DNA from: PFJX01 sp044227325
GTDB taxonomy: Bacteria; Pseudomonadota; Gammaproteobacteria; Burkholderiales; Thiobacillaceae
Direction: 5' to 3'
Assembly: GCA_044227325.1 (NCBI GenBank)
Contig: JBGAFI010000005.1
Location: 240,199-304,198 of the forward strand
Length of the DNA stretch: 64,000 bases
The position numbers were made by a program, and so were the translations under genes. Of the stretch, positions 1-8,092 are shown piece by piece. Position 1 is the stretch's first letter, and every line of letters starts with the position of its first letter. The notes under the pieces were generated by a model. That model was not told where the DNA came from and did no database searches. It saw only the letters and a program-made list of their open reading frames with translations.

Positions 1-489
1 CGACCGGAGCAGGGCAGCTGCTTGATCCTGGACATCCGCATGCCCACCATGAGCGGCCTGGAACTGCAGCAGGAACTGATCCGCCGCGCGGCGTCCCTGC
101 CGGTGGTGTTCATCACCGGCCACGGCGACGTGGCCATGGCGGTGCAGGCCATGAAGCTGGGCGCCCAGGACTTCATCGAGAAGCCCTTCAAGGACCAGCA
201 GTTGCTGGACGCCATCGCCCAGGCGGTGCGGGTGACGGCCAGCCGCAAGGTGCGCGACCGGCGCCAGGCCGAGGTGCGCCACCTGCTGGACAAGCTCACC
301 CAGCGGGAGCGGGAGGTGGCGGCCCTGGTGGCCCGGGGCCTGTCCAACAAGCTCATCGCCCGGGAACTGGACATCAGCGACAAGACCGTGGGGGTGCACC
401 GCACCCATGTGCTGGAAAAGCTGGGCGTGCATTCCGCCGCCCAGCTCGCGCAACTGCTCATGGGCGCTGAGCAGGACGGCGGCCACTGA
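1..489 (+). CDS. FixJ/NarL-type two-component response regulator, 5' end cut by window
   Basis: The reading frame is open from base 1, so the true start lies upstream. The visible part begins inside a receiver domain: the phospho-acceptor Asp is codon 11 (bases 31-33, in LDIRMP), and the conserved Lys is in FIEKPF. A LuxR-type helix-turn-helix follows over the last 65 or so residues (LTQREREVAALVARGLSNK... DKTVGVHRT). This is the FixJ/TodR layout: a histidine kinase phosphorylates the receiver, which frees the DNA-binding domain. The cognate kinase is probably upstream and outside the window. Targets cannot be read from this sequence. The gene ends 18 bp before a GC-rich hairpin repeat that probably marks the transcript end. 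Confidence 0.9.
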   Translation, partial: RPEQGSCLILDIRMPTMSGLELQQELIRRAASLPVVFITGHGDVAMAVQAMKLGAQDFIEKPFKDQQLLDAIAQAVRVTASRKVRDRRQAEVRHLLDKLTQREREVAALVARGLSNKLIARELDISDKTVGVHRTHVLEKLGVHSAAQLAQLLMGAEQDGGH

Positions 490-507
490 CCCGGCCCGAG
501 CGGGCTT

Positions 508-569
508 CCCCTCTCCCGCGCTGCCGCGCACCCCTCCCCCGCATGCGGGGGAGGGGCTGGGGGAGAGGG
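508..569. repeat. GC-rich hairpin repeat, family B copy 1
   Basis: Contains a perfect 26-bp palindrome (531-556, arms CCCCTCCCCCGCA) preceded by the arm GCGCTGCCGCGC. The same arm plus hairpin recurs at 5599, 5774 (inverted) and 10726, always outside genes. It lies between the convergent ends of the response regulator and the TsdA-like gene, so it may also act as a terminator. Confidence 0.75.
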
Positions 570-622
570 AAGTTGTTTACGATTCAACTGGTTGGAGCGA
601 CAGATCCGCCGCCCCGTTCGCC

Positions 623-1630
623 TTATTTGTCCGCCGCCAGCGACTTGTTGCGCGCCGCGATGATGGGCTTGAACGGCCCGTACTTGTGCTGCTCGGCGGT
701 GAAGCCTTCCCGGTAGGGGGCGAAGGCGGCGTCGGCGGGCTTCTGGCGGCGGTCCGGGAAGTCCTTGTCCAGGCCCTTCTTCACCGGCCGCTTCTGGCTG
801 TTGATGTAGGCGGACACGTCGAAGGTGTCCTCCTCGCTCAGGACGGGGGCGTCGTGGGTGACGCCCTTGGGCATGTTGAAGCGGATGTAGCGGGCGGCCT
901 GGATCACCCGGCTCATGCCGGCGCCGGTGTTGTAGCTGTCCGGCCCCCACAGGGGCGGAAAGGTGTAGCCCTGGGCGTCGCCCTTGACGCCGACGCGCAC
1001 GCCCTCGCCGTTGGCGCCGTGGCAGGAGGCGCACTGGGCCTCGTACACCAGCTTGCCCTTGGCCGGGTCGGCGGCCCGGTCGATGATCTTGATCTTGGGC
1101 GTCAGGCGGCCTTCCAGCGCGGTGCCCACCGGCACGTTGCCGGACAGGAATTTCATGTAGGCGACCATCGCCAGCATTTCCGGGCTCTCGTCGGGCAGGG
1201 GCTTGCCGTTCATGGAGCGCTCCATGCAGCCGTTGATGCGGCCCTCGATGGTCTGCACGTCGTTTTCCCGGATGCGGTACTGGGGATAGTCGGCGAAGGT
1301 GCCCACGAAGGGCGCGCCGAACTTCACCGTGCCGGCCTCCGCGTGGCAACTGGCGCAGGCCAGGTTGTTGCCGGCGTAGCGCAGCTTCCGGTTCTTCACC
1401 TCGGGGCCGATGAACCGGGCGGTGTTCTGGATCAGGTCGCGTCCGTGGCGCACCGTCCGGCCGTAGATGTCGTCGGGCAGCTTGTCGATGTCGGGCACGC
1501 TCCAGGCGGCCTTTTCGGGTTTCTCGGCCTTCTCGGCTTTTTCATCGGCGCGGGCGGCGGCGGGCGCCACAGCGGCGGCGGCCAGGGAAAGCAGGGTGAG
1601 CAGCAGCAGGTTGGGGGTGGTCGCGCGCAT
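623..1630 (-). CDS. tsdA: Periplasmic dihaem cytochrome c, thiosulfate dehydrogenase (TsdA)-like
   Basis: A 335-residue c-type cytochrome with a Sec signal peptide (residues 1-28, AAARA/DE) and two haem sites, CASCH at 92-96 and CASCH at 200-204. The block FPPLWGPDSYNTGAGM (224-239) and the segment NGCMERSMNGKPLP (133-146) are typical of TsdA, which oxidises two thiosulfates to tetrathionate (or the reverse). In TsdA one haem is unusually ligated by Cys, and C135 is the likely equivalent (from memory of the family, not aligned). The start is ATG 1630 because a GAAGGAG ribosome site lies just upstream; the longer open frame lacks one. A Lys/Glu-rich linker follows the signal peptide. Some close homologues are annotated only as 'cytochrome c', so the substrate is inferred. 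Confidence 0.8.
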   Translation of the reverse strand: MRATTPNLLLLTLLSLAAAAVAPAAARADEKAEKAEKPEKAAWSVPDIDKLPDDIYGRTVRHGRDLIQNTARFIGPEVKNRKLRYAGNNLACASCHAEAGTVKFGAPFVGTFADYPQYRIRENDVQTIEGRINGCMERSMNGKPLPDESPEMLAMVAYMKFLSGNVPVGTALEGRLTPKIKIIDRAADPAKGKLVYEAQCASCHGANGEGVRVGVKGDAQGYTFPPLWGPDSYNTGAGMSRVIQAARYIRFNMPKGVTHDAPVLSEEDTFDVSAYINSQKRPVKKGLDKDFPDRRQKPADAAFAPYREGFTAEQHKYGPFKPIIAARNKSLAADK

Positions 1631-1887
1631 GGTGTACTCCTTCGGATCGGGTTGGCTCGCGGACGGCCCATGCCGTCCATGAACCACAATCTAGGCCCGC
1701 GCCCGCCCCTTTGATATGCGCTCGAAAAGCTAAGCGGCTAGGGCGAAGACCCTATTTACAGCCAGGGGAAACGCGGGGGTCGGCGCATGCGCCGGTCGTT
1801 TTCGCCATGGCATCGCCCTAGCCGATCCGCGTGCCGGGCGCGCGCCGGCTTTGCGGCGACCCGGCGGTTTCCGGTAAGGTCCGCTCC

Positions 1888-3234
1888 ATGGAAAGCGCCA
1901 ACCCGCCCTTCGCCCTGCCCGACGACTTCGGCGCCCTGCTGCAAAGCTGGCTGGCCCAGCCCCAATCTCCGGGATTCTGGTGGCAGGTCGGCGTGTTGCT
2001 GCTGGCCGCCGGCGGCGCGCTGCTGGTGCACCGCACCCTGGGCCAGAGCCTGGACGAACAGCAGACGGGCAGCCAGGAATTCGACCTGCGCCGAATCACG
2101 GTGCGCAGCCTGCAACGCCTGCTGTTCCCCATCAGCATGCTGCTGGGCGTGTTCGCGGGGCGGGCGCTGCTGGGCCACATGGGCCACGAGATCAAGCTGC
2201 TCAACCTGGCCGTGCCCCTGCTCACCTCCCTGGCCAGCATCCGCATGGCGGTGTATTTCCTGCGCAAGACCTTCCGGCCCGGCCCGGCCATGAAGGCCTG
2301 GGAGGGGCTCATCTCCACCTCCGCCTGGATCATCGTCGCCCTGCACCTGCTGGGCTGGCTGCCCTTCGTGCTGGAGGCCATGGACAGCCTGGCGCTTGAG
2401 GTGGGCAAGGTGCGCATCTCCCTGCTGGAGACCCTCAAGCTGGTGCTCGCGGTGGCCCTCACCTGGCTGCTGGCCCTGTGGCTCGCGCGCCTGGTGGAGA
2501 CGCGCCTCACCCGCTCCACCTACGTCAACCCGGGCATGCAGGTGGCCCTGGTCAAGCTGAGCAAGGTGCTGCTGCTCACCTTGGCTTCCCTGGTGGCCCT
2601 GGAGGCGGCGGGCATCGACCTCACCGCCCTCACCGTGTTCGGCGGCGCCCTGGGCGTGGGCCTGGGCTTCGGCCTGCAGCGCATCGCCAGCAACTTCATC
2701 AGCGGCTTCATCGTCCTGTTCGACCGCTCGATACGTCCCGGCGATGTCATCACCATCGGCGACAAGTTCGGCTGGGTGCAGGAGCTGCACGCCCGCTACA
2801 TCGTCGTGCGCGACCGGGACGGAGTGGAGCGGCTGATCCCCAACGAAAGCCTGATCATCAACGAGGTGATCAACTGGAGCTACACCGACCGCAACGTGCG
2901 CCTGAAGATTCCCGTGTCCATCAGCTACGGCGACGATCCGGAACAGGCCATGGCCCTGCTGATCCAGGCCGCGCAGGGCGTGAGCCGGGTGCTGGAGGAG
3001 CCGGCGCCGGTGGCCCGGCTGCTGAGCTTCGGCGACAATGGCATCGAACTGGAGTTGCGGGTGTGGATCAACGATCCCCAGCAGGGCCTGATGAACGTGC
3101 GCTCCGACGTCAACGTGCGCATCTGGCGCCTGTTCAAGGACGCCGGCATCACCATCCCCTTCCCGCAGCGGGATCTGCACCTGCGCGGGCCCTGGCCGGA
3201 AGCGGAGGACGCGCGGGCGGTGCGCGCCGACTAG
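1888..3234 (+). CDS. MscS-family mechanosensitive ion channel
   Basis: 448 residues from ATG 1888. Several hydrophobic helices in the first 250 residues precede the signature pore-lining helix and beta domain (GGALGVGLGFGLQ, then FDRSIRPGDVITIGDKFGWV and LIPNESLIINEVINWSY). This matches medium-length MscS/YbdG-like channels that release solutes on hypo-osmotic shock at the inner membrane. A GTG start at 1831 would add 19 residues but lies in a segment with no membrane or family signature. The stop TAG (3232-3234) lies inside the arm of a 139-bp palindromic repeat shared with the convergent antiporter gene. Confidence 0.9.
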   Translation: MESANPPFALPDDFGALLQSWLAQPQSPGFWWQVGVLLLAAGGALLVHRTLGQSLDEQQTGSQEFDLRRITVRSLQRLLFPISMLLGVFAGRALLGHMGHEIKLLNLAVPLLTSLASIRMAVYFLRKTFRPGPAMKAWEGLISTSAWIIVALHLLGWLPFVLEAMDSLALEVGKVRISLLETLKLVLAVALTWLLALWLARLVETRLTRSTYVNPGMQVALVKLSKVLLLTLASLVALEAAGIDLTALTVFGGALGVGLGFGLQRIASNFISGFIVLFDRSIRPGDVITIGDKFGWVQELHARYIVVRDRDGVERLIPNESLIINEVINWSYTDRNVRLKIPVSISYGDDPEQAMALLIQAAQGVSRVLEEPAPVARLLSFGDNGIELELRVWINDPQQGLMNVRSDVNVRIWRLFKDAGITIPFPQRDLHLRGPWPEAEDARAVRAD

Positions 3235-3369
3235 GGAACCGCCGATTTATTTGTAAGCGGTCATTGCGAGCGAAGCGCGGCAATCCATCCGGCATTCAGG
3301 ACCAACGGCCTTTGGATCGCCACGTCGCTGCGCGCCTCGCGATGACCGAATAAAACGGCAATTCCCTAG
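3231..3369. repeat. 139-bp imperfect palindromic repeat, family A copy 1
   Basis: The outer arms are CTAGGGAACCGCCGATTTAT (from 3231) and, in reverse complement from 3369, CTAGGGAATTGCCGTTTTAT. Inner arms GGTCATTGCGAGCGAAGCG and its near complement CTTCGCTCGCAATGACC-like sequence flank a unique centre. A second copy of equal length lies at 7954-8092. TAG stops of both flanking convergent genes (3232-3234 and 3366-3368) are contributed by the arm ends. The element has the look of a MITE or REP-type sequence and could form a bidirectional terminator. Confidence 0.85.
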
Positions 3370-5081
3370 CCGGCCGGCGCGCGGCCGCGCGTCTCGAAGC
3401 CATCCAGCACGCCGCGCACCATGCTGGCGGCAAGTTCCTGTTCCCCCTGGTAAACGTGCTCCACGTTCTCCCCGGCCAGCAGCGCCGCTTCCTCGTCGCT
3501 GTGGGTCCGGGCCAGTACCGTGACGCCGGGGTTGAGCATCCGCGCGACCTCGACCATGCGGCGCGCCCGCTCGGGGTCCGGCACCGCGATGACCAGCATG
3601 CGGGCGCGGGCGATATGGGCCTGGATCAGGATGTCCGGCGTCGAGGCGTCGCCGGCGACCGCATGGATGCCCGCCGCGCGCAGCTTCTCCACCTGTTCCC
3701 GGTTCTGTTCGGCGACCACCAGGGCAATACCCCGCTCGCCCAGCGCCTGGGCGATGCGGCGGCCGACGCGCCCGTGGCCGACCAGCACGACGTGACCGGT
3801 GACCTGCTCCGAGGCCACGCTGGCGGGGAGTTCCGCCAGGGGATCGGCCGGCCGCTCCAGCAGGCGGGCGATGGCCCGGTTCTCGCGGATGCGATGGGTC
3901 ATGGGGCCCACCAGGCCGAACAGGAAGGGGTTCAGGGAGATGGAGATGAGGGCGCCCGCCAGCAACAGACTCTGGGCCTCGCCGGGCAGCAGGCCGAGTT
4001 GCACGCCCAGGCTCGCCAGGATGAAGGAGAACTCGCCGATCTGGGCCAGGCTCGCGGAAACCGTGAGGGCGGTGTTGAGCGGATAGCGGAACGCCAGCAC
4101 CAGCAGGAAGGCGGCCAGGGACTTGCCCAGCATGATGATGCCCACCACCAGCAGCACGTCCACGGGCTGCCGCACCAGCACCATGGGGTCGAACAGCATG
4201 CCCACGGAGACGAAGAACAGCACCGAGAAGGCATCCCGGAACGGCAGGGATTCCTCTGCGGCCCGGTGGCTCAGGTGGGACTCCCGCATCACCATGCCGG
4301 CGAAGAAGGCGCCCAGGGCGAAGGACACGCCGAACAGCTTGGCGGAGCCGAAGGCGATGCCCACCGCGGTGGCGATGACGCACAGGGTGAACAGCTCCCG
4401 CGAGCCGGTCTCCGCCACCAGCCATAGCAGCCGGGGCATGACGCGCTTGCCCACCACCAGCATGAGGGCGACGAACAGGGCGATCTCCCCCAGCGTCAGC
4501 GCCAGGGTGGTCAGCAATGCCCCGGCGTCCGGCGCCGCCGGCGCGCCGGTGCCGCCCAGCCAGCCGGCCAGGGGCGGCAGCAGCACCAGCACCAGCACCA
4601 TGGCCAGGTCCTCCACCACCAGCCAGCCCACGGCGATCTGGCCGTTCACCGACTTGAGGATGCCGCGCTGTTCCAGCGCCCGCAGCAGCACCACCGTGCT
4701 GGCCACCGACAGGGCCAGGCCGAACACCAGGCCGGCGCCCAGGCTCCAGCCCCAGAAGTGGGCCAGCGCCATGCCCAGGGCGGTGGCCATGGCGATCTGG
4801 GCCACCGCCCCCGGCAGGGCGATGCGCCGCACCGCCATGAGGTCTTCCAGGGAGAAGTGCAGGCCGACGCCGAACATCAGCAGCATCACGCCGATCTCGG
4901 CGAGCTGGGCGGAGAGTTCCATGTCCGCGACGAAGCCCGGCGTGGCCGGGCCGATCAGCACGCCGGCGACCAGGTAGCCCACCAGGGCGGGCAGGCCCAC
5001 GCGCAGGGCCAGGAAGCCGAACACCAGGGCGAGCCCCAGGCTGGCGGCCAGGGTGGTGATGAGGGAGATGTCGTGGGGCAT
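3366..5081 (-). CDS. ybaL: CPA2 cation:proton antiporter with TrkA-N domain, YbaL-like
   Basis: 571 residues from ATG 5081; an in-frame TTG at 5105 has no better ribosome site. Residues 1-390 form the multi-helix Na+/H+ exchanger fold (GYLVAGVLIGPATPGF, AEIGVMLLMFGVGLHFS). Residues 410-540 form a RCK/TrkA-N nucleotide-binding domain (GHVVLVGHGRVGRRIA, then AGDASTPDIL). This is the KefB/KefC/YbaL architecture: an inner-membrane potassium or monovalent cation efflux antiporter gated by a nucleotide or glutathione-type ligand. The N-terminus resembles E. coli YbaL more than KefC. The exact ion is inferred. It is convergent with the MscS gene, an osmotic-theme neighbour, and the two stops share a palindromic repeat. 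Confidence 0.88.
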   Translation of the reverse strand: MPHDISLITTLAASLGLALVFGFLALRVGLPALVGYLVAGVLIGPATPGFVADMELSAQLAEIGVMLLMFGVGLHFSLEDLMAVRRIALPGAVAQIAMATALGMALAHFWGWSLGAGLVFGLALSVASTVVLLRALEQRGILKSVNGQIAVGWLVVEDLAMVLVLVLLPPLAGWLGGTGAPAAPDAGALLTTLALTLGEIALFVALMLVVGKRVMPRLLWLVAETGSRELFTLCVIATAVGIAFGSAKLFGVSFALGAFFAGMVMRESHLSHRAAEESLPFRDAFSVLFFVSVGMLFDPMVLVRQPVDVLLVVGIIMLGKSLAAFLLVLAFRYPLNTALTVSASLAQIGEFSFILASLGVQLGLLPGEAQSLLLAGALISISLNPFLFGLVGPMTHRIRENRAIARLLERPADPLAELPASVASEQVTGHVVLVGHGRVGRRIAQALGERGIALVVAEQNREQVEKLRAAGIHAVAGDASTPDILIQAHIARARMLVIAVPDPERARRMVEVARMLNPGVTVLARTHSDEEAALLAGENVEHVYQGEQELAASMVRGVLDGFETRGRAPAG

Positions 5082-5147
5082 GGGGCGTAACGGGGGTTTC
5101 GGCAATGCTATCAGGCGGGCCCGTCCGGCCCGAGTTCCCGCGCCGCC

Positions 5148-5552
5148 TCAGCGCCCGGGTTCGTAGCCCTCGTAGCGGGGCAGGCCGCCGCAGATATCTT
5201 CCCAGTTGGCTTTGGAGGTGGCGAAGATGTGGGCCTCGGGCCGCTCGGCGATGTCGGATTCGATGCCGCCGATGCGCACCCGCACCTGGTCCGGCCGCTG
5301 CGCGTTGCGGCTGTAAATGGGCGAGCCGCAGGTGGCGCAGAAGTAGCGGGTTTGGCCCGGGGGCGACTCGTAGCCGGTGAGCCGGTCGGCGCCGGCGGTC
5401 AATTTGAATTCCGCCGCCGCGACGATGCCGTTGGTGGCGTGGCCGGTGCCCTGGGCCTTGCGGCACAGGGAGCAGTGGCAATGGACGATGTTGCGGATGC
5501 CGCCGTGGATTTCGTAGCGCACGGCGCCGCACAGACAGCCGCCTTGGTACAT
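5148..5552 (-). CDS. GFA (CENP-V/GFA) fold zinc protein
   Basis: 134 residues with the zinc-binding pattern of the GFA superfamily: C6, C8 (GGCLCGAVRYEI), C25, C27, C30 (HCHCSLCRKAQG) and C72, C75 (YFCATCGSPIY). The founder Gfa was reported to speed formation of S-hydroxymethylglutathione from glutathione and formaldehyde. Most relatives have no proven activity, so a role in formaldehyde handling is only suggested, though formaldehyde-related genes occur 6-18 kb away. It is transcribed in the same direction as the antiporter gene, with 66 bp between. No signal peptide, so cytoplasmic. Confidence 0.85.
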   Translation of the reverse strand: MYQGGCLCGAVRYEIHGGIRNIVHCHCSLCRKAQGTGHATNGIVAAAEFKLTAGADRLTGYESPPGQTRYFCATCGSPIYSRNAQRPDQVRVRIGGIESDIAERPEAHIFATSKANWEDICGGLPRYEGYEPGR

Positions 5553-5598
5553 GGGGGCTCCTTAGGGTCGGGTGGGGGCGTGGCTATTGTCGCGGGGT

Positions 5599-5646
5599 TT
5601 CCCCCTCCGCGCTGCCGCGCGCCCTCCCCCGCTTGCGGGAGAGGGC
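5599..5646. repeat. GC-rich hairpin repeat, family B copy 2
   Basis: Shares CCGCGCTGCCGCGCGCCCTC with copy 1, followed by the hairpin CCTCCCCCGCTTGCGGGAG, here with an imperfect right arm. Confidence 0.7.
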
Positions 5647-5773
5647 TGACTGTTGCCGGTGGGTGCGGGGTGTTCCAGCGGCGTGGTGTCGACAGAGGCC
5701 CAGTGGTACAAGGTGCGGAACCTGCCAACCGCCATATCGTAGCGTCCTGATATGCCAAGCAAAGCGTGGCGCC

Positions 5774-5833
5774 ATCCCCCACCCCAACCCTCCCCCGCGG
5801 GCGGGGGAGGGGGCGCGGCAGCGCGGAGGGGGA
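5774..5833. repeat. GC-rich hairpin repeat, family B copy 3 (inverted)
   Basis: Reverse orientation relative to copy 2: the hairpin CCCTCCCCCGCGGGCGGGGG comes first and the arm GCGCGGCAGCGCGGAGG follows. Together with copy 2 it makes a larger inverted pair. Confidence 0.7.
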
Positions 5834-5948
5834 GGCCGCGGTCCGATAGAGGTGGTGGGTAGCTTGGGCTGCGCGAAGCCCAAAGTCGCGGTGGCAGAAG
5901 CTTGTTGGACTTCCTGCGTCAACCCTGCCTAGCACGCGACGCCGCGCT

Positions 5949-7649
5949 CTACGCCCCCGCTTCCTCCAGATCCAGCCCCCGGAACACCGCGCAGCGCTTG
6001 AACGCCTCCAGGTCCGGCGCCACCTGCTTCTGGTTGCAGTACTTCGCGGTGAGCTTGGCGAGGCCCTTGATGTCGCGGCCGGAGGCCTTGTCGAAGGTGT
6101 CGGCCAGCGCGTCCACCAGGGCCGGCGCCAGATTCAGTTCGAACTGTTCGCCCATCACGCGCCAGATCTTGCGCCGATCCTCCCGGTGCGGCGGGTGGAA
6201 GCGGATCAGGGCGATGCAGCGGGAGACGATGGCCTCGTCGATGTCGTCGACCCGGTTGGTGGTCAGGAACAGCAGGCCGTTGAAGTACTCCAGCACGCGC
6301 AGGAACACGCCCACCACGGCGTTCATGGTGATGTTGTCGTCGCGCCGCTTGATGTACACGTCCGCCTCGTCGATGAGCATCACCGCGCCCCAGCGCTGGG
6401 CGCGGGTGAGCACGTCCTTCAGCGCGGTCTCCATGGCGGCGACGTTGAGGCCCAGTTGCCCGGAATGCACCCGGTACAAGGGGCGGCGGATGATCTCGGA
6501 ATACACCTCGGCGGTGAGCGTCTTGCCCACCCCGGGCGGCCCGGCGCACAGCACGGTGGTGCCGCCGGACTTGCCGGCGACGATGTCGTCCATGAGCACG
6601 TCCATCTCGGCGGTGAGGATGTCGATCAGGTCGGTCTGTTCCGGCGGCAGCACCAGCTTGTCCTTCAGTTCCGGCTGGTAGCGGTAGGGCTCGATGTCGT
6701 CCACGTGCACCCACAGGTAATGGTGCAGGTCCAGATGGAACATGAGCAGGTAGAAGTGCACCGGCAGCTCGGTGAACATGCCGGGCGGGATTTCGTCCCG
6801 GGACGCCTCCACCGCGTCCTCCGCCTTGAAGCGGAGGCTCTTCGATGCCCGGCGCAGGTACTTGCCGAGGATGTCGCCGCTGGCGTCCAGGGCGACCACG
6901 CGCTCGCCCAGGATGCCCTCGTCGTTCACCAGGCGCGCGCTGCCGCCGCTGGAGGAGAGCACCACCACGTCCTTGCGCGCCCAATCCGTGTCGCGATGGG
7001 TGGCGGTGGGGTTCTCGGCGTAGTAGCCGGTGCCCTTGCCGGAGAACTGTTCGCCGTAGCGGGCGCGCCAGTCGAAGTAACGGCCGGCGGCCTCGTCGTA
7101 GGCGGCGAGCAGTTCCGGGGTTTCCTTCACATAGCCTTTCGCGGCGAACAGCTCGCCCACCGTGCGGTGTTCGATGTCGGCGGCGACGATGCGGAGGGTG
7201 GTGTTGGCCAGGCGCGCCTTGGCGTTGGCCTTCAGTTCGATCAGCACCTTCCCGGTTTCCTCGTCGGACGCGGGCACGTAGTCCAGCCGGCTCACCACCC
7301 AGGCCAGGGGTTTGCCGGTGATGTGGGCGGTGAACAGCCAGCCGCGCGTCGCGTTGCTGACGAGGTAGCGGGCGATGGCCGGCACCAGCAGTTCCAGGTC
7401 CTCGGATTCGAAGCGGGTGTCGTCGTCCGCCATGGCCCGGCGCAGGGTGGCGAGCTGGGCGGCGCGCGCGCGCAGGTCCGGGCTGCCTTGCAGATAGAGG
7501 GATTCCAGCAGGTCCAGCGCCGCGCCGGACAGCTTGGAGAAAGCCACCTCGGCCCGGTTGCCGAAGCGCAACTGCTCCTTCAGGGCGGCGAGGTCGGGAA
7601 AGGCGTCGGCCAGGGCCTCGGCATGGGCGCGTTCCAGGGTCAGCTTCAT
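5949..7649 (-). CDS. Stand-alone AAA+ ATPase of unknown target
   Basis: 566 residues. The C-terminal 230 hold a AAA+ module: Walker A GPPGVGKT near residue 370, Walker B VMLIDEADV near 423, sensor-1 region FLTTNRVDDIDEAIVSRC and an arginine-rich segment after it. The N-terminal 330 residues are not a family I recognise; they lack membrane segments and look alpha/beta. The Walker B DEAD-like acid pair and sensor Asn suggest active ATP hydrolysis, as in Cdc48/ClpX-type remodellers or MoxR-like chaperones, but the substrate is unknown. It stands alone, flanked by repeat-filled intergenic regions on both sides and with no obvious partner gene. Confidence 0.8.
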   Translation of the reverse strand: MKLTLERAHAEALADAFPDLAALKEQLRFGNRAEVAFSKLSGAALDLLESLYLQGSPDLRARAAQLATLRRAMADDDTRFESEDLELLVPAIARYLVSNATRGWLFTAHITGKPLAWVVSRLDYVPASDEETGKVLIELKANAKARLANTTLRIVAADIEHRTVGELFAAKGYVKETPELLAAYDEAAGRYFDWRARYGEQFSGKGTGYYAENPTATHRDTDWARKDVVVLSSSGGSARLVNDEGILGERVVALDASGDILGKYLRRASKSLRFKAEDAVEASRDEIPPGMFTELPVHFYLLMFHLDLHHYLWVHVDDIEPYRYQPELKDKLVLPPEQTDLIDILTAEMDVLMDDIVAGKSGGTTVLCAGPPGVGKTLTAEVYSEIIRRPLYRVHSGQLGLNVAAMETALKDVLTRAQRWGAVMLIDEADVYIKRRDDNITMNAVVGVFLRVLEYFNGLLFLTTNRVDDIDEAIVSRCIALIRFHPPHREDRRKIWRVMGEQFELNLAPALVDALADTFDKASGRDIKGLAKLTAKYCNQKQVAPDLEAFKRCAVFRGLDLEEAGA

Positions 7650-8088
7650 GGATGGGGTCGTCGCGGGGATGGCGTTCCCTGGCTTATCGCAGGAATGGTG
7701 CCAGGCCGCCCGGCATGCGCGCCGGGAGCGCTAAGCCAATGAAATTGATTGAAATTTCCGGGTTTCCGCAGGCCGGGTCGGAGCAGCCCGCTTGTGGCAT
7801 ACCCGACAAACCCGAGCCAGCCGGAAGGCCAATGTCAGTGCCAACGCGAGCGCAAGGCACTGCCCCCTTTCGCAAAGGGGACGGAGGGGATTCCAGCGCG
7901 TCCCATTGCCCGGGCTCGTCGTGCGCCTCCGGACTACGGCAGGCTATGGGGTTCTATGGAACCACGGCGTTATCTGAAAACGGTCATTGCGAGCGCAGCG
8001 TGGCAATCCATAAGGCAGACAGAATCAAAAGCGGATGGATCGCCACGTCGCTTCGCTCCTCGCGATGACCGAATAATTCAACGATTCC
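7650..8088. other. 439-bp intergenic region with palindromic repeat copy 2
   Basis: No convincing gene. The right third (from 7954) is a copy of the 139-bp palindrome, ending in the stop codon of the membrane-protein gene at 8089. The left part, 7650-7950, is moderately A/T-richer and may carry the promoter for the AAA+ ATPase gene, but no clear -35/-10 pair was found. Confidence 0.5.
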
Positions 8089-8092
8089 CTAT
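7954..8092. repeat. 139-bp imperfect palindromic repeat, family A copy 2
   Basis: Same length and order as copy 1: left arm CTATGGAACC, inner arm CGGTCATTGCGAGCGCAGCG, GGCAATCCAT, a unique centre, GGATCGCCACGTCGCTTCG, CGCGATGACCGAATAA and right arm GATTCCCTAT. The right arm again provides the TAG stop of the gene that ends here (8089-8091). Confidence 0.85.

Larger units (their letters stand above)
5553..5948. other. 396-bp intergenic region carrying two inverted copies of repeat family B
   Basis: No credible coding frame was seen; the short open frames change codon use and are interrupted by GC hairpins. It holds two copies of the GC-rich hairpin repeat in opposite orientation (5599-5646 and 5774-5833) about 130 bp apart. 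It separates the GFA gene from the AAA+ ATPase gene, both on the minus strand. Confidence 0.6.

Noticed and set aside
407..1714. A 435-codon plus-strand frame across the TsdA-like gene
   Set aside because: It overlaps the response-regulator end and the whole cytochrome gene, and has no ribosome site or recognisable domain.
1739..1760. Small stem AGGGCGAAGACCCT between the TsdA-like and MscS genes as a terminator or riboswitch
   Set aside because: The stem is only 4-5 bp with no T run, and both flanking genes diverge from this region.
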